Positions 1 to 6,485 of a stretch of 9,404 nt of DNA are shown piece by piece. Every line of letters begins with the position of its first letter. The first letter of the stretch is position 1. The notes below the pieces were generated by a model that worked only from the letters and a program-made list of their open reading frames with translations, ran no database searches and was not told the DNA's origin. The position numbers and the translations under genes are program-made. This DNA is from Bdellovibrio sp. CG10_big_fil_rev_8_21_14_0_10_47_8 (GTDB lineage: Bacteria; Bdellovibrionota; Bdellovibrionia; Bdellovibrionales; Bdellovibrionaceae): assembly GCA_002773975.1 (NCBI GenBank), contig PEZR01000004.1, positions 11,452 through 20,855 on the forward strand, read 5' to 3'.

Positions 1-393
1 CAAATTGGACACACCCTGCTTGTCTCCTGCGACGGCACTGTCATCTTTGCTCGAGGATTGAGAACCGCCACGAGATGGCCCTCGTCCAAAAGCTTGCCCA
101 GCTTGAGATTCAGGATATAAATCATTCGAAAGCACTTCGAACTTAGCAACAATGTTGACACCATCAGCAGCCATGATTTTGGGACTCAAGCTCAAATGAT
201 TTAAGAAATAAGACTTCCGCAGACCCGGTGAATCCAATGAGGTCTTATCGATCTCCGTGTACTCCAGACGATAGTTCCCTGACCAATCCACCGACATGGC
301 CTGTGCCTGCAATGGTAAAGTCACCAACATCGTTGCCGCCAAGCTCACGTTCAACAACCTAGAAATGGATGCCCGTTTTTTTGCTGCTGTCAT
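1..393 (-). CDS. Exported outer-membrane-style protein, N-terminal part (3' end outside window)
   Basis: The reading frame is open from an ATG at 393 down to the window edge (131 codons, no stop), so the C-terminus is missing. The first 32 or so residues form a clear Sec signal peptide: a basic start (MTAAKKRASISR), a hydrophobic core (LLNVSLAATMLVTLPL) and a likely cleavage after QAQA. The mature part begins MSVDWSGNYRLEYTEID and alternates polar and hydrophobic residues, as in beta-barrel outer-membrane proteins. It then has a Gly/Ser-rich stretch (GRGPSRGGSQSSSKDD) that could be a surface loop. The start is supported by AAGGTGA four bases upstream (398-404). The 48-bp gap from the GroES-like gene suggests separate or partly shared transcription. 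I cannot name a family; a porin or other barrel is the best guess. Confidence 0.7.
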   Translation of the reverse strand, partial: MTAAKKRASISRLLNVSLAATMLVTLPLQAQAMSVDWSGNYRLEYTEIDKTSLDSPGLRKSYFLNHLSLSPKIMAADGVNIVAKFEVLSNDLYPESQAGQAFGRGPSRGGSQSSSKDDSAVAGDKQGVSNL

Positions 394-441
394 ATTGTCA
401 CCTTTTCGTTTGTCTCAATGATTATTTTAAAATGAGTGAGT

Positions 442-1023
442 TCAGTTCTGATTAACGATCCCGAGAATCTCAGACTCTCGTAAAATCAAAACATCCGATC
501 CATGCAAGTGCATTTTTGCGCCTGAGTATTCAGAAAATACAACCGTATCACCAATACGAACGTCCATCGGTTGAACTCGGCCCTTTTTGTTTCGATGGCC
601 TTTGCCAACCGCCAAGACCTGACCTTTGAAATTTCCCGAGATTGTGGCTGTATCAGGGATGTACAATCCACCCGCTGTGACCTTTTCCCCAGAGCTAATC
701 TGAACCACCAAACGATCATCCAAAGGGGTCAACAACAGATCCCAATTCTGGGCTTTCAAAGCCGGCTTGCTGGATTTCGCCATTGATTTCTTGGCTGCCG
801 TTTTTTGGGCGTTGTTTGTTTTACTGACCTTGATTGTTTGTTTAGTTTTGGCCTGGGTTTTTGTTTTTGACTTGCCCTGAGACTTCGCCACGTTCTTTGG
901 CTTCGTTTTGGACTTTGCCTTGAGTTGTGGCTTCGCTGCAGATTTAGGCTTCGCTGCAGATTTAGGCTTCGCCTTGCCCGTTTTTTTCGGTTTTGTTGTT
1001 TTTTTTGTTTTCCCTTTAGCCAC
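442..1023 (-). CDS. GroES-domain (Cpn10) protein with lysine-rich N-terminal tail
   Basis: The C-terminal ~97 residues (about 97-193) match the GroES co-chaperonin fold: LTPLDDRLVVQ, a mobile-loop-like segment EKVTAGGLYIPDTA, GQVLAVGKG, MDVRIGDTVVFSEYSG, and the closing LILRESEILGIV. GroES caps the GroEL ring, and the loop tripeptide (LYI here, IVL in classical GroES) contacts GroEL. Preceding it is a ~92-residue tail with about 32 lysines and no Asp or Glu, including AAKPKSAAKPKS repeats, as in histone H1-like or AlgP-like tails. I chose the GTG at 1023: it has GAGGAG ten bases upstream and overlaps the preceding stop by eight bases. ATG starts at 1044 and 1092 lie deeper inside the neighbour. 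It is probably a second GroES paralogue rather than the housekeeping copy, since no groEL follows. A GroEL-binding role is inferred from the domain only. Confidence 0.85.
   Translation of the reverse strand: MAKGKTKKTTKPKKTGKAKPKSAAKPKSAAKPQLKAKSKTKPKNVAKSQGKSKTKTQAKTKQTIKVSKTNNAQKTAAKKSMAKSSKPALKAQNWDLLLTPLDDRLVVQISSGEKVTAGGLYIPDTATISGNFKGQVLAVGKGHRNKKGRVQPMDVRIGDTVVFSEYSGAKMHLHGSDVLILRESEILGIVNQN
929..972 (-). repeat. 18-bp tandem repeat inside the lysine-rich tail
   Basis: On the plus strand the unit GGCTTCGCTGCAGATTTA occurs at 929-946 and again at 947-964, followed by a partial third copy (GGCTTCGC). It encodes the repeated AAKPKS hexapeptides on the minus strand. The length is a multiple of three, so copy-number change would lengthen or shorten the basic tail without breaking the frame. 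Confidence 0.9.
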
Positions 1024-1285
1024 GTTTATTTCTCTCCTCTTCATAGTATTTTCTGTACAGAATATCCCATTCTGGAGTGCCTTCCGTGACATTTCTCTTA
1101 AGTGATGCGACCTTGTCGCGTGCTTTCTGATCGATATCCATGTCTTCTTTGACGAATTCCATGATGGCTTTTTTTGCCAATCTCAAAGCTAAATCCTCGT
1201 CCGTGTAATCCACAAGATCATCATTCCAAATCGCATCGGTAATTTTATGTGCCAAATGAGACTGGCGATCTTCGGAAATAATCAC
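1016..1285 (-). CDS. DUF507 family protein (second of a tandem pair)
   Basis: This 89-residue cytoplasmic protein begins MIISEDRQSHLAHKITDAIW and ends with a highly charged helical segment (EWDILYRKYYEEERNKRG). The opening 'SEDR.SHLAHKI..AIW' and the acidic DLVDYTDEDLAL stretch fit DUF507 (PF04368), a small all-helical family of unknown function. It starts with GTG at 1285, four bases overlapping the stop of the upstream paralogue (GTGA), with GGAAAG seven bases before the start. Its last codons also contain the ribosome-binding site of the downstream GroES-like gene and overlap that gene by eight bases. The three genes are therefore very likely translationally coupled. No catalytic motif or membrane segment is visible. 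Family assignment is from recalled family patterns, not a search. Confidence 0.75.
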   Translation of the reverse strand: MIISEDRQSHLAHKITDAIWNDDLVDYTDEDLALRLAKKAIMEFVKEDMDIDQKARDKVASLKRNVTEGTPEWDILYRKYYEEERNKRG

Positions 1286-1560
1286 AGGACGACTTTCCTT
1301 TCCTTGGCCAGTTTTTGCTTCAGAATTGGATACATTTTGTAGCGCTGAAATTCGCCAGGATTGCTGCGTTCCAATTGGTCCAGCATCTTGTTCACTTCGA
1401 TATCCAGGTCAGTTTCTTTTTGATATTCGTCTTTGATCGCCTGAAGGGCTCGCGCGAAGACTTTTTTCTCGTCCTCTTTAAACACAATCACGTTATTTTT
1501 TTTCCAATGCTCAAAAACTTTTTCGACCAGTTTTTGCATTTGCAAAGGCGTGAGTTTCAT
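1282..1560 (-). CDS. DUF507 family protein (first of a tandem pair)
   Basis: This 92-residue protein starts MKLTPLQMQKLVEKVFEHWKK and ends YPILKQKLAKERKVVL, a layout typical of DUF507 proteins, which begin MKLs/t and finish with a basic 'KLA.ER' helix. It is predicted all-helical, cytoplasmic and of unknown function. I chose the ATG at 1560 because it gives the family-like MKL start. An upstream in-frame TTG at 1596 would add 12 residues (MTLRGWEQIVKA) and run into the divergent promoter region. No good Shine-Dalgarno lies at normal spacing; the nearest purine-rich run is about 15-20 bases upstream. It heads the minus-strand operon with the second DUF507 gene and the GroES-like gene. It resembles its neighbour only distantly, so any duplication is old. 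Confidence 0.72.
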   Translation of the reverse strand: MKLTPLQMQKLVEKVFEHWKKNNVIVFKEDEKKVFARALQAIKDEYQKETDLDIEVNKMLDQLERSNPGEFQRYKMYPILKQKLAKERKVVL

Positions 1561-1600
1561 GGCTTTGACTATTTGCTCCCACCCCCTTAAAGTCAAGCCA
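1561..1600. promoter_or_regulatory. Overlapping divergent promoter-like boxes between the DUF507 operon and the PBP gene
   Basis: An inverted repeat places TTGACT on each strand (plus 1565-1570; minus 1596-1591). On the plus strand TTGACT is followed after 17 bp by TAAAGT (1588-1593). On the minus strand TTGACT is followed after 17 bp by AATAGT (1573-1568). Both -35 boxes match sigma70 at 5/6, but both -10 boxes only at 4/6. Each -10 overlaps the other strand's -35, so the two would compete for polymerase. Predicted starts fall within about 0-6 bases of both start codons, which would explain the lack of Shine-Dalgarno sequences. An operator half-site pair GGCTT(T)GACT is an alternative reading. 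Confidence 0.4.
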
Positions 1601-1604
1601 TCCG

Positions 1605-3866
1605 ATGAAAAAGCTCAAACCTTATCTGATTCTATTGGCCGCCTTGTCTTGCCTCGTCATTTTGTTCGCAGGCATTTGGACCTATCAACTGAACAGCCGC
1701 ATTCAAGAGGGCCTTGAACAAAAAAAGTTTCTTCCACCAACCGAGTACTATGCCGCTCCAGTCGAGTTCTCCGCAAAACTGGTGACGACCTCAAAATCGG
1801 AATTGGTTTCCGTCCTCAAACTTCGGGGCTATCGTTCTCGAGACTGGAACCAACGACTTTTCCCTGGGGACTTTGCCGAAGCCTCGCGAGAGGTCTGCCA
1901 AAATTCGGTGCCACCAATTTTACCAGAGGGCGTGACCAGCTGCTTACTCTTGGCGGTGAAAGAAACAGCTGACCCTGAGCTTTCAAAGTTGGCCCTGCAA
2001 ATGGCAGCTTTTGACTCGCAGGATCAGCTAGCTGCTGCTTTTAGTGGCAATCCTTTGCAAGAGGCCACAAAGATCGCGCTGGAGCCCGAGCTTTTTGCCC
2101 AGTATCTCGATCAGCAGCCCATCATGCAAAACTACACGCCCTTGGGCGAAATTCCTACTCAATGCCTCAATGCCGTTCTGGCCATTGAAGATTCTCAGTT
2201 CTTAGAACATTCCGGGTTTTCTTTTCCTGGAATAGCACGAGCTTTGCTCAGCAATGTGACCGGCGGAAAAGTCAAGCAAGGCGGAAGCACGATCACTCAA
2301 CAGATGGTGAAAAACTATTTTTTGACCTCGGAAAGAACCCTTAAACGAAAAGCAACCGAACTCGTGATGTCCGTTTTGCTAGAAACTCACTCGAGCAAAG
2401 ATCAAATTCTGGAAACTTATCTGAACATCATTTACCTAGGCCAAAACGGACCCTTTCAAATTCGCGGTTTCGGCGCGGCTGCTCAATACTATTTCAATAA
2501 ACCACTTGAGCAGCTCGAACTGCCAGAATGTGCGATGCTCGCAGCGGTTCTCAACAGTCCCGGCCTCTATGATCCTTTTCTGAAAACAGAAAATGCCATC
2601 AAACGAAGATCTCTGGTGTTGGATCGAATGCAAACTTTGAAAATGATCTCCAGCGAAGACGCAGAGAAAGCAAAATCAGCAACCCTCCCCACTCGGCAAA
2701 GTTACTCTGTCAACGAAACAGCTCCCTATTATATCAACGCAGCCAACAAAGAAATTATCAAGATGGGTTTGGATCCCTTGGGACTCAAGGTTTTCACTGG
2801 CCTTTCTCTGGTTGAACAACAGGCGGCACAACAGGCCATCCGCGGGCATCTCGATCAACTAGAAGCTCACAATAAAAAAGTGAAGAAAATCAAAGAATCC
2901 GGAAAGACGCTAGAGGGCCTGTTGGTGTCGGCGCACAATCAGAGTGGGCTGATCTCCGCCATTGTCGGAGGTCGCAGTTATCGTCTCACGCAGTTCAACC
3001 GCGCGACCGATGGCCACCGTCAGGTCGGCTCGATCATGAAGCCGTTCGTTTATCTCACGGCTCTCATTGATTCGGGAAAAAATGGCAAGGTCTATGATCC
3101 GTTGACACCACTGAATGACATTCCGTTCTCCTATCGATTTGATGGGCAAAAGTGGTCGCCGGAAAATTATGGCCGAAAATATTTTGGCCAAGTGCCGATG
3201 TATTTCGCCCTAAAAAACAGTTTAAATTCAGCGACCGCACAACTGGGTCTCGAGGTGGGAATTCCGCGAGTGATTGAAACTGCCAAAAGCCTCGGAATCG
3301 AATCACCTCTAAGCCCCGTTCCTTCAGTCACCTTGGGCGCCTTTGAACTCTATCCACTGGAAGTTCTGAAGGCTTATGTTGCATTGGCCCGAATGGGCAA
3401 TTCCATTCCGATCTCCACCCTAAGGGCGATCACCAATGAAAAAGGCCTGACTCTTTATGAAAGTCATCCCGAGGGCCAACAGGTCGTGAGTGAAGTCGCC
3501 ACCGCCGAGCTCATTTCGATGATGAAACAAACCGTTCGATCGGGAACGGCACAAGGGGTCTCGCTGTCGGGCTTTACAACCCCAGCCGCTGGAAAAACAG
3601 GAACGACTTCGGATTACAAAGACGCCTGGTTTTCCGGAATCACTCCCGAGCAATCGACTCTCGTTTGGATCGGATATGACGACCCAACCTCCAACAGCCT
3701 CACCGGGGCCAGTGGCGCCGTTCCCGCGTGGATCAGTTTCATGAAGAAAGCTCCGCTCTCACAAGTTCAAAATGATTTTTCCTGGCCCGAGTCCGTCGAG
3801 CTCCGACCCATGGAGGTCGATGAGGAAAACAAAGTCCTGCATTTCGAGCTGGCATTTCCGAAATAG
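1605..3866 (+). CDS. mrcB: Bifunctional class A penicillin-binding protein, PBP1B type
   Basis: This 753-residue protein polymerises lipid II glycan strands and cross-links their peptides on the periplasmic side of the inner membrane. Order: short basic N-terminus and one membrane anchor (about 7-27); a UB2H-like region (about 45-115, FLPPTEYYAAPVEF..LRGYR) that marks the PBP1B type; a GT51 transglycosylase with EDSQFLEHSG (catalytic Glu195), GGSTITQQ (226-233) and the second Glu260 in ATELVMSVLLE; and a transpeptidase with SIMK (Ser476, Lys479), SLN (539-541) and KTGT (664-667). All catalytic residues are present, so both activities should be intact. It is somewhat shorter than E. coli PBP1B (844). 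The start is chosen for the MKKLKPYLILL anchor; no clear ribosome-binding site is visible. It is monocistronic, divergent from the DUF507 operon and convergent with the hydrolase gene. Confidence 0.93.
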   Translation: MKKLKPYLILLAALSCLVILFAGIWTYQLNSRIQEGLEQKKFLPPTEYYAAPVEFSAKLVTTSKSELVSVLKLRGYRSRDWNQRLFPGDFAEASREVCQNSVPPILPEGVTSCLLLAVKETADPELSKLALQMAAFDSQDQLAAAFSGNPLQEATKIALEPELFAQYLDQQPIMQNYTPLGEIPTQCLNAVLAIEDSQFLEHSGFSFPGIARALLSNVTGGKVKQGGSTITQQMVKNYFLTSERTLKRKATELVMSVLLETHSSKDQILETYLNIIYLGQNGPFQIRGFGAAAQYYFNKPLEQLELPECAMLAAVLNSPGLYDPFLKTENAIKRRSLVLDRMQTLKMISSEDAEKAKSATLPTRQSYSVNETAPYYINAANKEIIKMGLDPLGLKVFTGLSLVEQQAAQQAIRGHLDQLEAHNKKVKKIKESGKTLEGLLVSAHNQSGLISAIVGGRSYRLTQFNRATDGHRQVGSIMKPFVYLTALIDSGKNGKVYDPLTPLNDIPFSYRFDGQKWSPENYGRKYFGQVPMYFALKNSLNSATAQLGLEVGIPRVIETAKSLGIESPLSPVPSVTLGAFELYPLEVLKAYVALARMGNSIPISTLRAITNEKGLTLYESHPEGQQVVSEVATAELISMMKQTVRSGTAQGVSLSGFTTPAAGKTGTTSDYKDAWFSGITPEQSTLVWIGYDDPTSNSLTGASGAVPAWISFMKKAPLSQVQNDFSWPESVELRPMEVDEENKVLHFELAFPK

Positions 3867-3916
3867 CGAATGATTAAAATCGAGGACGGTCTATTTGGAT
3901 GGATGTCACCGAGAAC

Positions 3917-4906
3917 TCAAAGATTGACCAAGTCGATGGTCAATCCTTCGTGGGCATAACGCCATTTCACCTGCGGCAACTGAATATTGTTTGCTGAGGC
4001 TGTTTTAATTTTCCAATCATAATACTCTCGGGTCTGTGCTTTCAACTCGAGAATCTGGCTGGTCGTTGCGCCTGGATCATGATGGGCAAAAAGCACATGC
4101 CGAATGCCTTCTCTCAGCGCCAAATCCAAACCCAACTGAGCAGCGCTGTGACCCCAATTTGCCTTTTCAGCCAGCTCTGGCAAAGTGTATTGAGCATCAT
4201 AGTACATTAAATCCACTCCCTGATAGAGGGGAAGATCCGGCCCCAAAGCTTCCCGGCTGGTTCTCGTTCCCTCGGTATCCACACAATGGGCATAGACCTT
4301 ACCCTCATTTTCAATGCGATACCCCCAACAAGGATCTGGATGATCAAGCTGGTACGGAGTGATTTTCATATCCCCTATCATGATCGGCTTGCGCGGCTCT
4401 AACTGATGAAACTCGAGATGAGCGGAGAGCTGTTCGAATGGAACGGGGAAAAATGGTTTGCTGAATTTGACCTTAATCATGTCCTTCAGTTCAGGCTGAA
4501 TGGCATAGTAGTGAATCTGATTGCCCTTCACAAAATGTGGCGCGAAAAAAGGCAGGCCTAAGAGATGATCCCAATGAAAGTGAGTCAGAAAAATATGAAT
4601 GATGGCCTTGCCTTTGGCGGCGGGCCCTTTCATCATTTCTTCGCCCAAGTTCCGAATGCCGCTGCCCCCATCGATAATGATCTGAGCTTGAGGTGTGCTG
4701 ACCTCGACGGACGTCGTCGCCGTCCCAAATCCACCGATTTGGGGTACAGAATGATGCTGGAGAAAGTCTTTGATTTCGGTCGCATCTTTATAACCAAGTT
4801 TAAAAAATTGGCGAAGCAAACCCTCGAAATCAGTAACCCATTGTTCTGGCGTGGGTGAGGAAGGCAATGAGCCCCTGACCCCCCAATACTTCACACGCAA
4901 TGACAT
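3917..4906 (-). CDS. Metallo-beta-lactamase-fold hydrolase
   Basis: This 329-residue protein carries the metal-binding motif THFHWDH (His109, His111, Asp113, His114) of the metallo-beta-lactamase superfamily. Further likely ligands are His189 (LDHPDPCWGYRIE), Asp237 (YYDAQY), His253 (WGHSAAQ) and His275/276 (FAHHDP). The opening RVKYWGVRGSLPSS and the FGTATTSVEV...IIIDGGSGIRNLG segment resemble the phosphodiesterase-like branch (RNase Z, PhnP, class II cAMP phosphodiesterase relatives), so a phosphodiester or cyclic nucleotide substrate is plausible but unproven. There is no signal peptide, so it is cytoplasmic. The ATG at 4906 is favoured because the family-like sequence begins right there, although no strong ribosome-binding site precedes it. 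It is transcribed away from the radical SAM operon, 292 bp from that start. A PqqB-like partner role is possible but weak. Confidence 0.85.
   Translation of the reverse strand: MSLRVKYWGVRGSLPSSPTPEQWVTDFEGLLRQFFKLGYKDATEIKDFLQHHSVPQIGGFGTATTSVEVSTPQAQIIIDGGSGIRNLGEEMMKGPAAKGKAIIHIFLTHFHWDHLLGLPFFAPHFVKGNQIHYYAIQPELKDMIKVKFSKPFFPVPFEQLSAHLEFHQLEPRKPIMIGDMKITPYQLDHPDPCWGYRIENEGKVYAHCVDTEGTRTSREALGPDLPLYQGVDLMYYDAQYTLPELAEKANWGHSAAQLGLDLALREGIRHVLFAHHDPGATTSQILELKAQTREYYDWKIKTASANNIQLPQVKWRYAHEGLTIDLVNL
3922..3945. repeat. Perfect 9-bp inverted repeat at a convergent gene end
   Basis: The arms GATTGACCA (3922-3930) and TGGTCAATC (3937-3945) are perfectly complementary around a 6-base loop. They lie in the last codons of the hydrolase gene, 56 bp past the stop of the PBP gene. 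The position between convergent genes suggests a bidirectional terminator, but neither strand has a following T-run. An intrinsic terminator is therefore not proven; it may stabilise 3' ends. Confidence 0.4.
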
Positions 4907-5077
4907 GGATTAAGAATGCCGGTGTTTCAGAAGGCCCGCAAACGGATTCCCTGAAAGTCCTGTGAACCATTGATAAAACCCTTAAAAGGTCTTGGAGTAT
5001 TCCAGCCACCAAGGCCCTCGACCAAAGACCATTGATGACGAGATTCGTCCCTGGGCATTTTGCACCGGCTAAATACC

Positions 5078-5086
5078 TGTTATAAC
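5078..5086 (+). promoter_or_regulatory. Extended -10 sigma70-type promoter candidate
   Basis: TGTTATAAC fits the extended -10 pattern TGnTATAAT with one mismatch. Only a weak -35 (TTGCAC, 5060-5065) lies upstream at a short spacing, which is tolerated for extended -10 promoters. Transcription would begin near 5093, leaving a leader of about 105 bases before the maturase start. It could provide a basal level beside the sigma54-type site downstream. Confidence 0.4.
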
Positions 5087-5118
5087 AAAATAATTCGCTG
5101 ATCATTTCTCAAAAAAAA

Positions 5119-5134
5119 AGGCCAGCTTTTTGCA
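5119..5134 (+). promoter_or_regulatory. Candidate sigma54 (-24/-12) promoter of the radical SAM operon
   Basis: AGGCCAGCTTTTTGCA has the invariant GG (5120-5121) and GC (5132-5133) separated by ten bases, a perfect TTGCA at -12, and GGC at -24. The consensus is TGGCACG-N4-TTGC(A/T); mismatches are in the first base and the A-C pair after GGC. The start would be near 5145, about 54 bases before the maturase ATG. The match is meaningful because the same cluster encodes an NtrC-type activator with a GSFTGA sigma54-contact motif. A run of nine A directly abuts it. Confidence 0.5.
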
Positions 5135-5198
5135 GCAATAGAAGCCGAAACCTGGGTGGTGTCGAATCGCCCACGAAAAATGAAACCGACGGAAAGCA

Positions 5199-6485
5199 AT
5201 GATGGAACAAAGACGCTGGAACAACATTTTAGCCACGAAAATTCCCACCGGCCAGGTGATTGGTTTTCATGCCCGCAACATGGATGTGGCAGAACTCTCT
5301 GAGGAGCTTTGGCAAACCATGCTAGATCCCCAGTTTGACGGCGATGCCTTGGAACAACTGAAATCCTGGGATCTTGAAAAGTCCTCGGAGGTCCGCGATC
5401 AGAATATGAAATCCAAGATTCAATCTCTTTCAATCAATGTCACCCAGATCTGCAATCTACAGTGCACTTATTGCGCAGCCGGAAAAGATGGAACCTACGG
5501 ACGACCCGAGAAAAAAATTTCGGTGGAAAAAACAATTCCTCAAATTGCACTCCTCATGGACCGCTTAAGCACCGGAGACACTTTCAACATCACCTTTCTT
5601 GGTGGCGAGCCCCTGCTCTATCCTGAAGGTCTACAATTAATTGCTGATTACGCCAAAGAAAAGGCCCAAGAGAAAAGCTTACGAGTCAAATTCAACATCA
5701 TTACAAACGGAACATTGTTCAACGAAAAGACCATTCGAGTTCTTGAGAGCTTTCAATCACAGATCACTCTCAGTCTCGATGGCCCCGCCGAAATCAACGA
5801 CATCGTTCGACCGAGTAAAGGCTCCAAGGGAGTTACCGAAAAAATTCTCGAAGGTCTCAAGCTGCTGGTCCAACACCGAGAAAATCTTGGGCCTATCATC
5901 ATTCAAGGGGTCTTTGGGCCCTACAATAAAACGCCTTTACGCTCTTATCTTTTCTATCGAGAGCTGGGGGCTGATCAATACGATTTTCATTTCGACAACG
6001 AGAGTTCTGACGTTGCTGCCAGCGAACAGTTTGTGGCGGACTTTCATCAGATCGCACGCCTTGCTCTTCAACAAGGGGGCGAGAGCTCTCTGCGGAAAAT
6101 CAAATTTTTTGACCAGATGTTTCGACAGCTCGATGCCAAATACCGACTGGAAAATTTTTGTGGTTCGGGAAAATCTTACCTGGTTTTAGATGCCAAGAAT
6201 AAGGCCTTCAACTGTCCCTGGGCCGTCAATGATTTGCAGCTGGCGGTGGGCTCTGAAACCGACTTGCGGCCCGAGCGGATGCAAACCATTAGGAACTCTT
6301 TGATTTCAGTCAACAATTGCGGGGACTGTTGGGCCCGACACCTCTGTGGTGGTGGCTGCATGTGGGCGCATAAACAAGCCACTGGTGACAAACACCAGGT
6401 CGACCCAATTTTCTGTGACCGCACAAGAAGCTTGATTTCTTTAGCAATTTCATATTATTACCAAGTACGAAAGGAAGTTTTATGA
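5199..6485 (+). CDS. Radical SAM/SPASM peptide maturase
   Basis: This 428-residue cytoplasmic enzyme has the radical SAM cluster motif CNLQCTYC (Cys85, 89, 92), GGEP (135-138) for SAM binding and TNG (169-171). Its C-terminal SPASM domain has seven cysteines in the expected pattern: Cys321, Cys339, then CGDCWARHLCGGGC (374, 377, 383, 387; exactly CxxCx5CxxxC), then Cys406. These would hold two auxiliary 4Fe-4S clusters. Such enzymes modify ribosomal peptides, often making thioether or carbon-carbon links, or activate sulfatases. The short peptide gene overlapping its stop argues for peptide modification. The first ~60 residues (TGQVIGFHARNMDVAELSEELWQTM) may be a small peptide-binding, PqqD-like domain; this is inference. 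The ATG at 5199 has GGAAAG closely upstream; the ATG at 5202 is also possible. The exact bond made cannot be told. Confidence 0.9.
   Translation: MMEQRRWNNILATKIPTGQVIGFHARNMDVAELSEELWQTMLDPQFDGDALEQLKSWDLEKSSEVRDQNMKSKIQSLSINVTQICNLQCTYCAAGKDGTYGRPEKKISVEKTIPQIALLMDRLSTGDTFNITFLGGEPLLYPEGLQLIADYAKEKAQEKSLRVKFNIITNGTLFNEKTIRVLESFQSQITLSLDGPAEINDIVRPSKGSKGVTEKILEGLKLLVQHRENLGPIIIQGVFGPYNKTPLRSYLFYRELGADQYDFHFDNESSDVAASEQFVADFHQIARLALQQGGESSLRKIKFFDQMFRQLDAKYRLENFCGSGKSYLVLDAKNKAFNCPWAVNDLQLAVGSETDLRPERMQTIRNSLISVNNCGDCWARHLCGGGCMWAHKQATGDKHQVDPIFCDRTRSLISLAISYYYQVRKEVL

Larger units (their letters stand above)
4907..5198. promoter_or_regulatory. Divergent intergenic region (regulatory) upstream of the radical SAM operon
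   Basis: No coding region of its own is supported in these 292 bp. It holds, left to right: a direct repeat ACCATTGAT at 4966-4974 and 5028-5036 (62 bp apart, about six helical turns); the motif TGATAAAACC at 4971-4980, repeated before the response regulator at 8525-8534; a loose inverted repeat GGTCTTGG (4988-4995) / CCAAAGACC (5022-5030); an extended -10 at 5078-5086; a run of nine A (5111-5119); and a -24/-12 match at 5119-5134. The repeats lie roughly 85-155 bp upstream of the -24 box, where enhancer sites for NtrC-type activators usually sit. No convincing promoter for the minus-strand hydrolase was found. Confidence 0.5.

Noticed and set aside
424..433. Perfect palindrome ATTTTAAAAT with TAAAAT as a -10 for the exported protein gene
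   Set aside because: AT-rich palindromes of this length arise easily and no -35 box lies at a suitable distance; too weak to list as a promoter.
5055..5068. TGGGCATTTTGCAC as an alternative sigma54 promoter
   Set aside because: The GG-GC spacing is six instead of ten bases, which sigma54 does not tolerate.
5180..5302. A 40-codon frame (MKPTESNDGTKTLEQ..., ending QHGCGRTL) overlapping the start of the maturase gene, superficially like another short peptide
   Set aside because: It lies almost wholly inside the maturase coding region in another frame, has no good ribosome-binding site and its composition follows the maturase codons.
4830..5433. Minus-strand frames covering the hydrolase/maturase intergenic region
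   Set aside because: No motif, no ribosome-binding site, and they overlap both well-supported genes and the promoter elements.
5641..6189. A 182-residue plus-strand frame inside the maturase gene
   Set aside because: It is an alternative frame of the radical SAM core and SPASM region, with no motif or ribosome-binding site.
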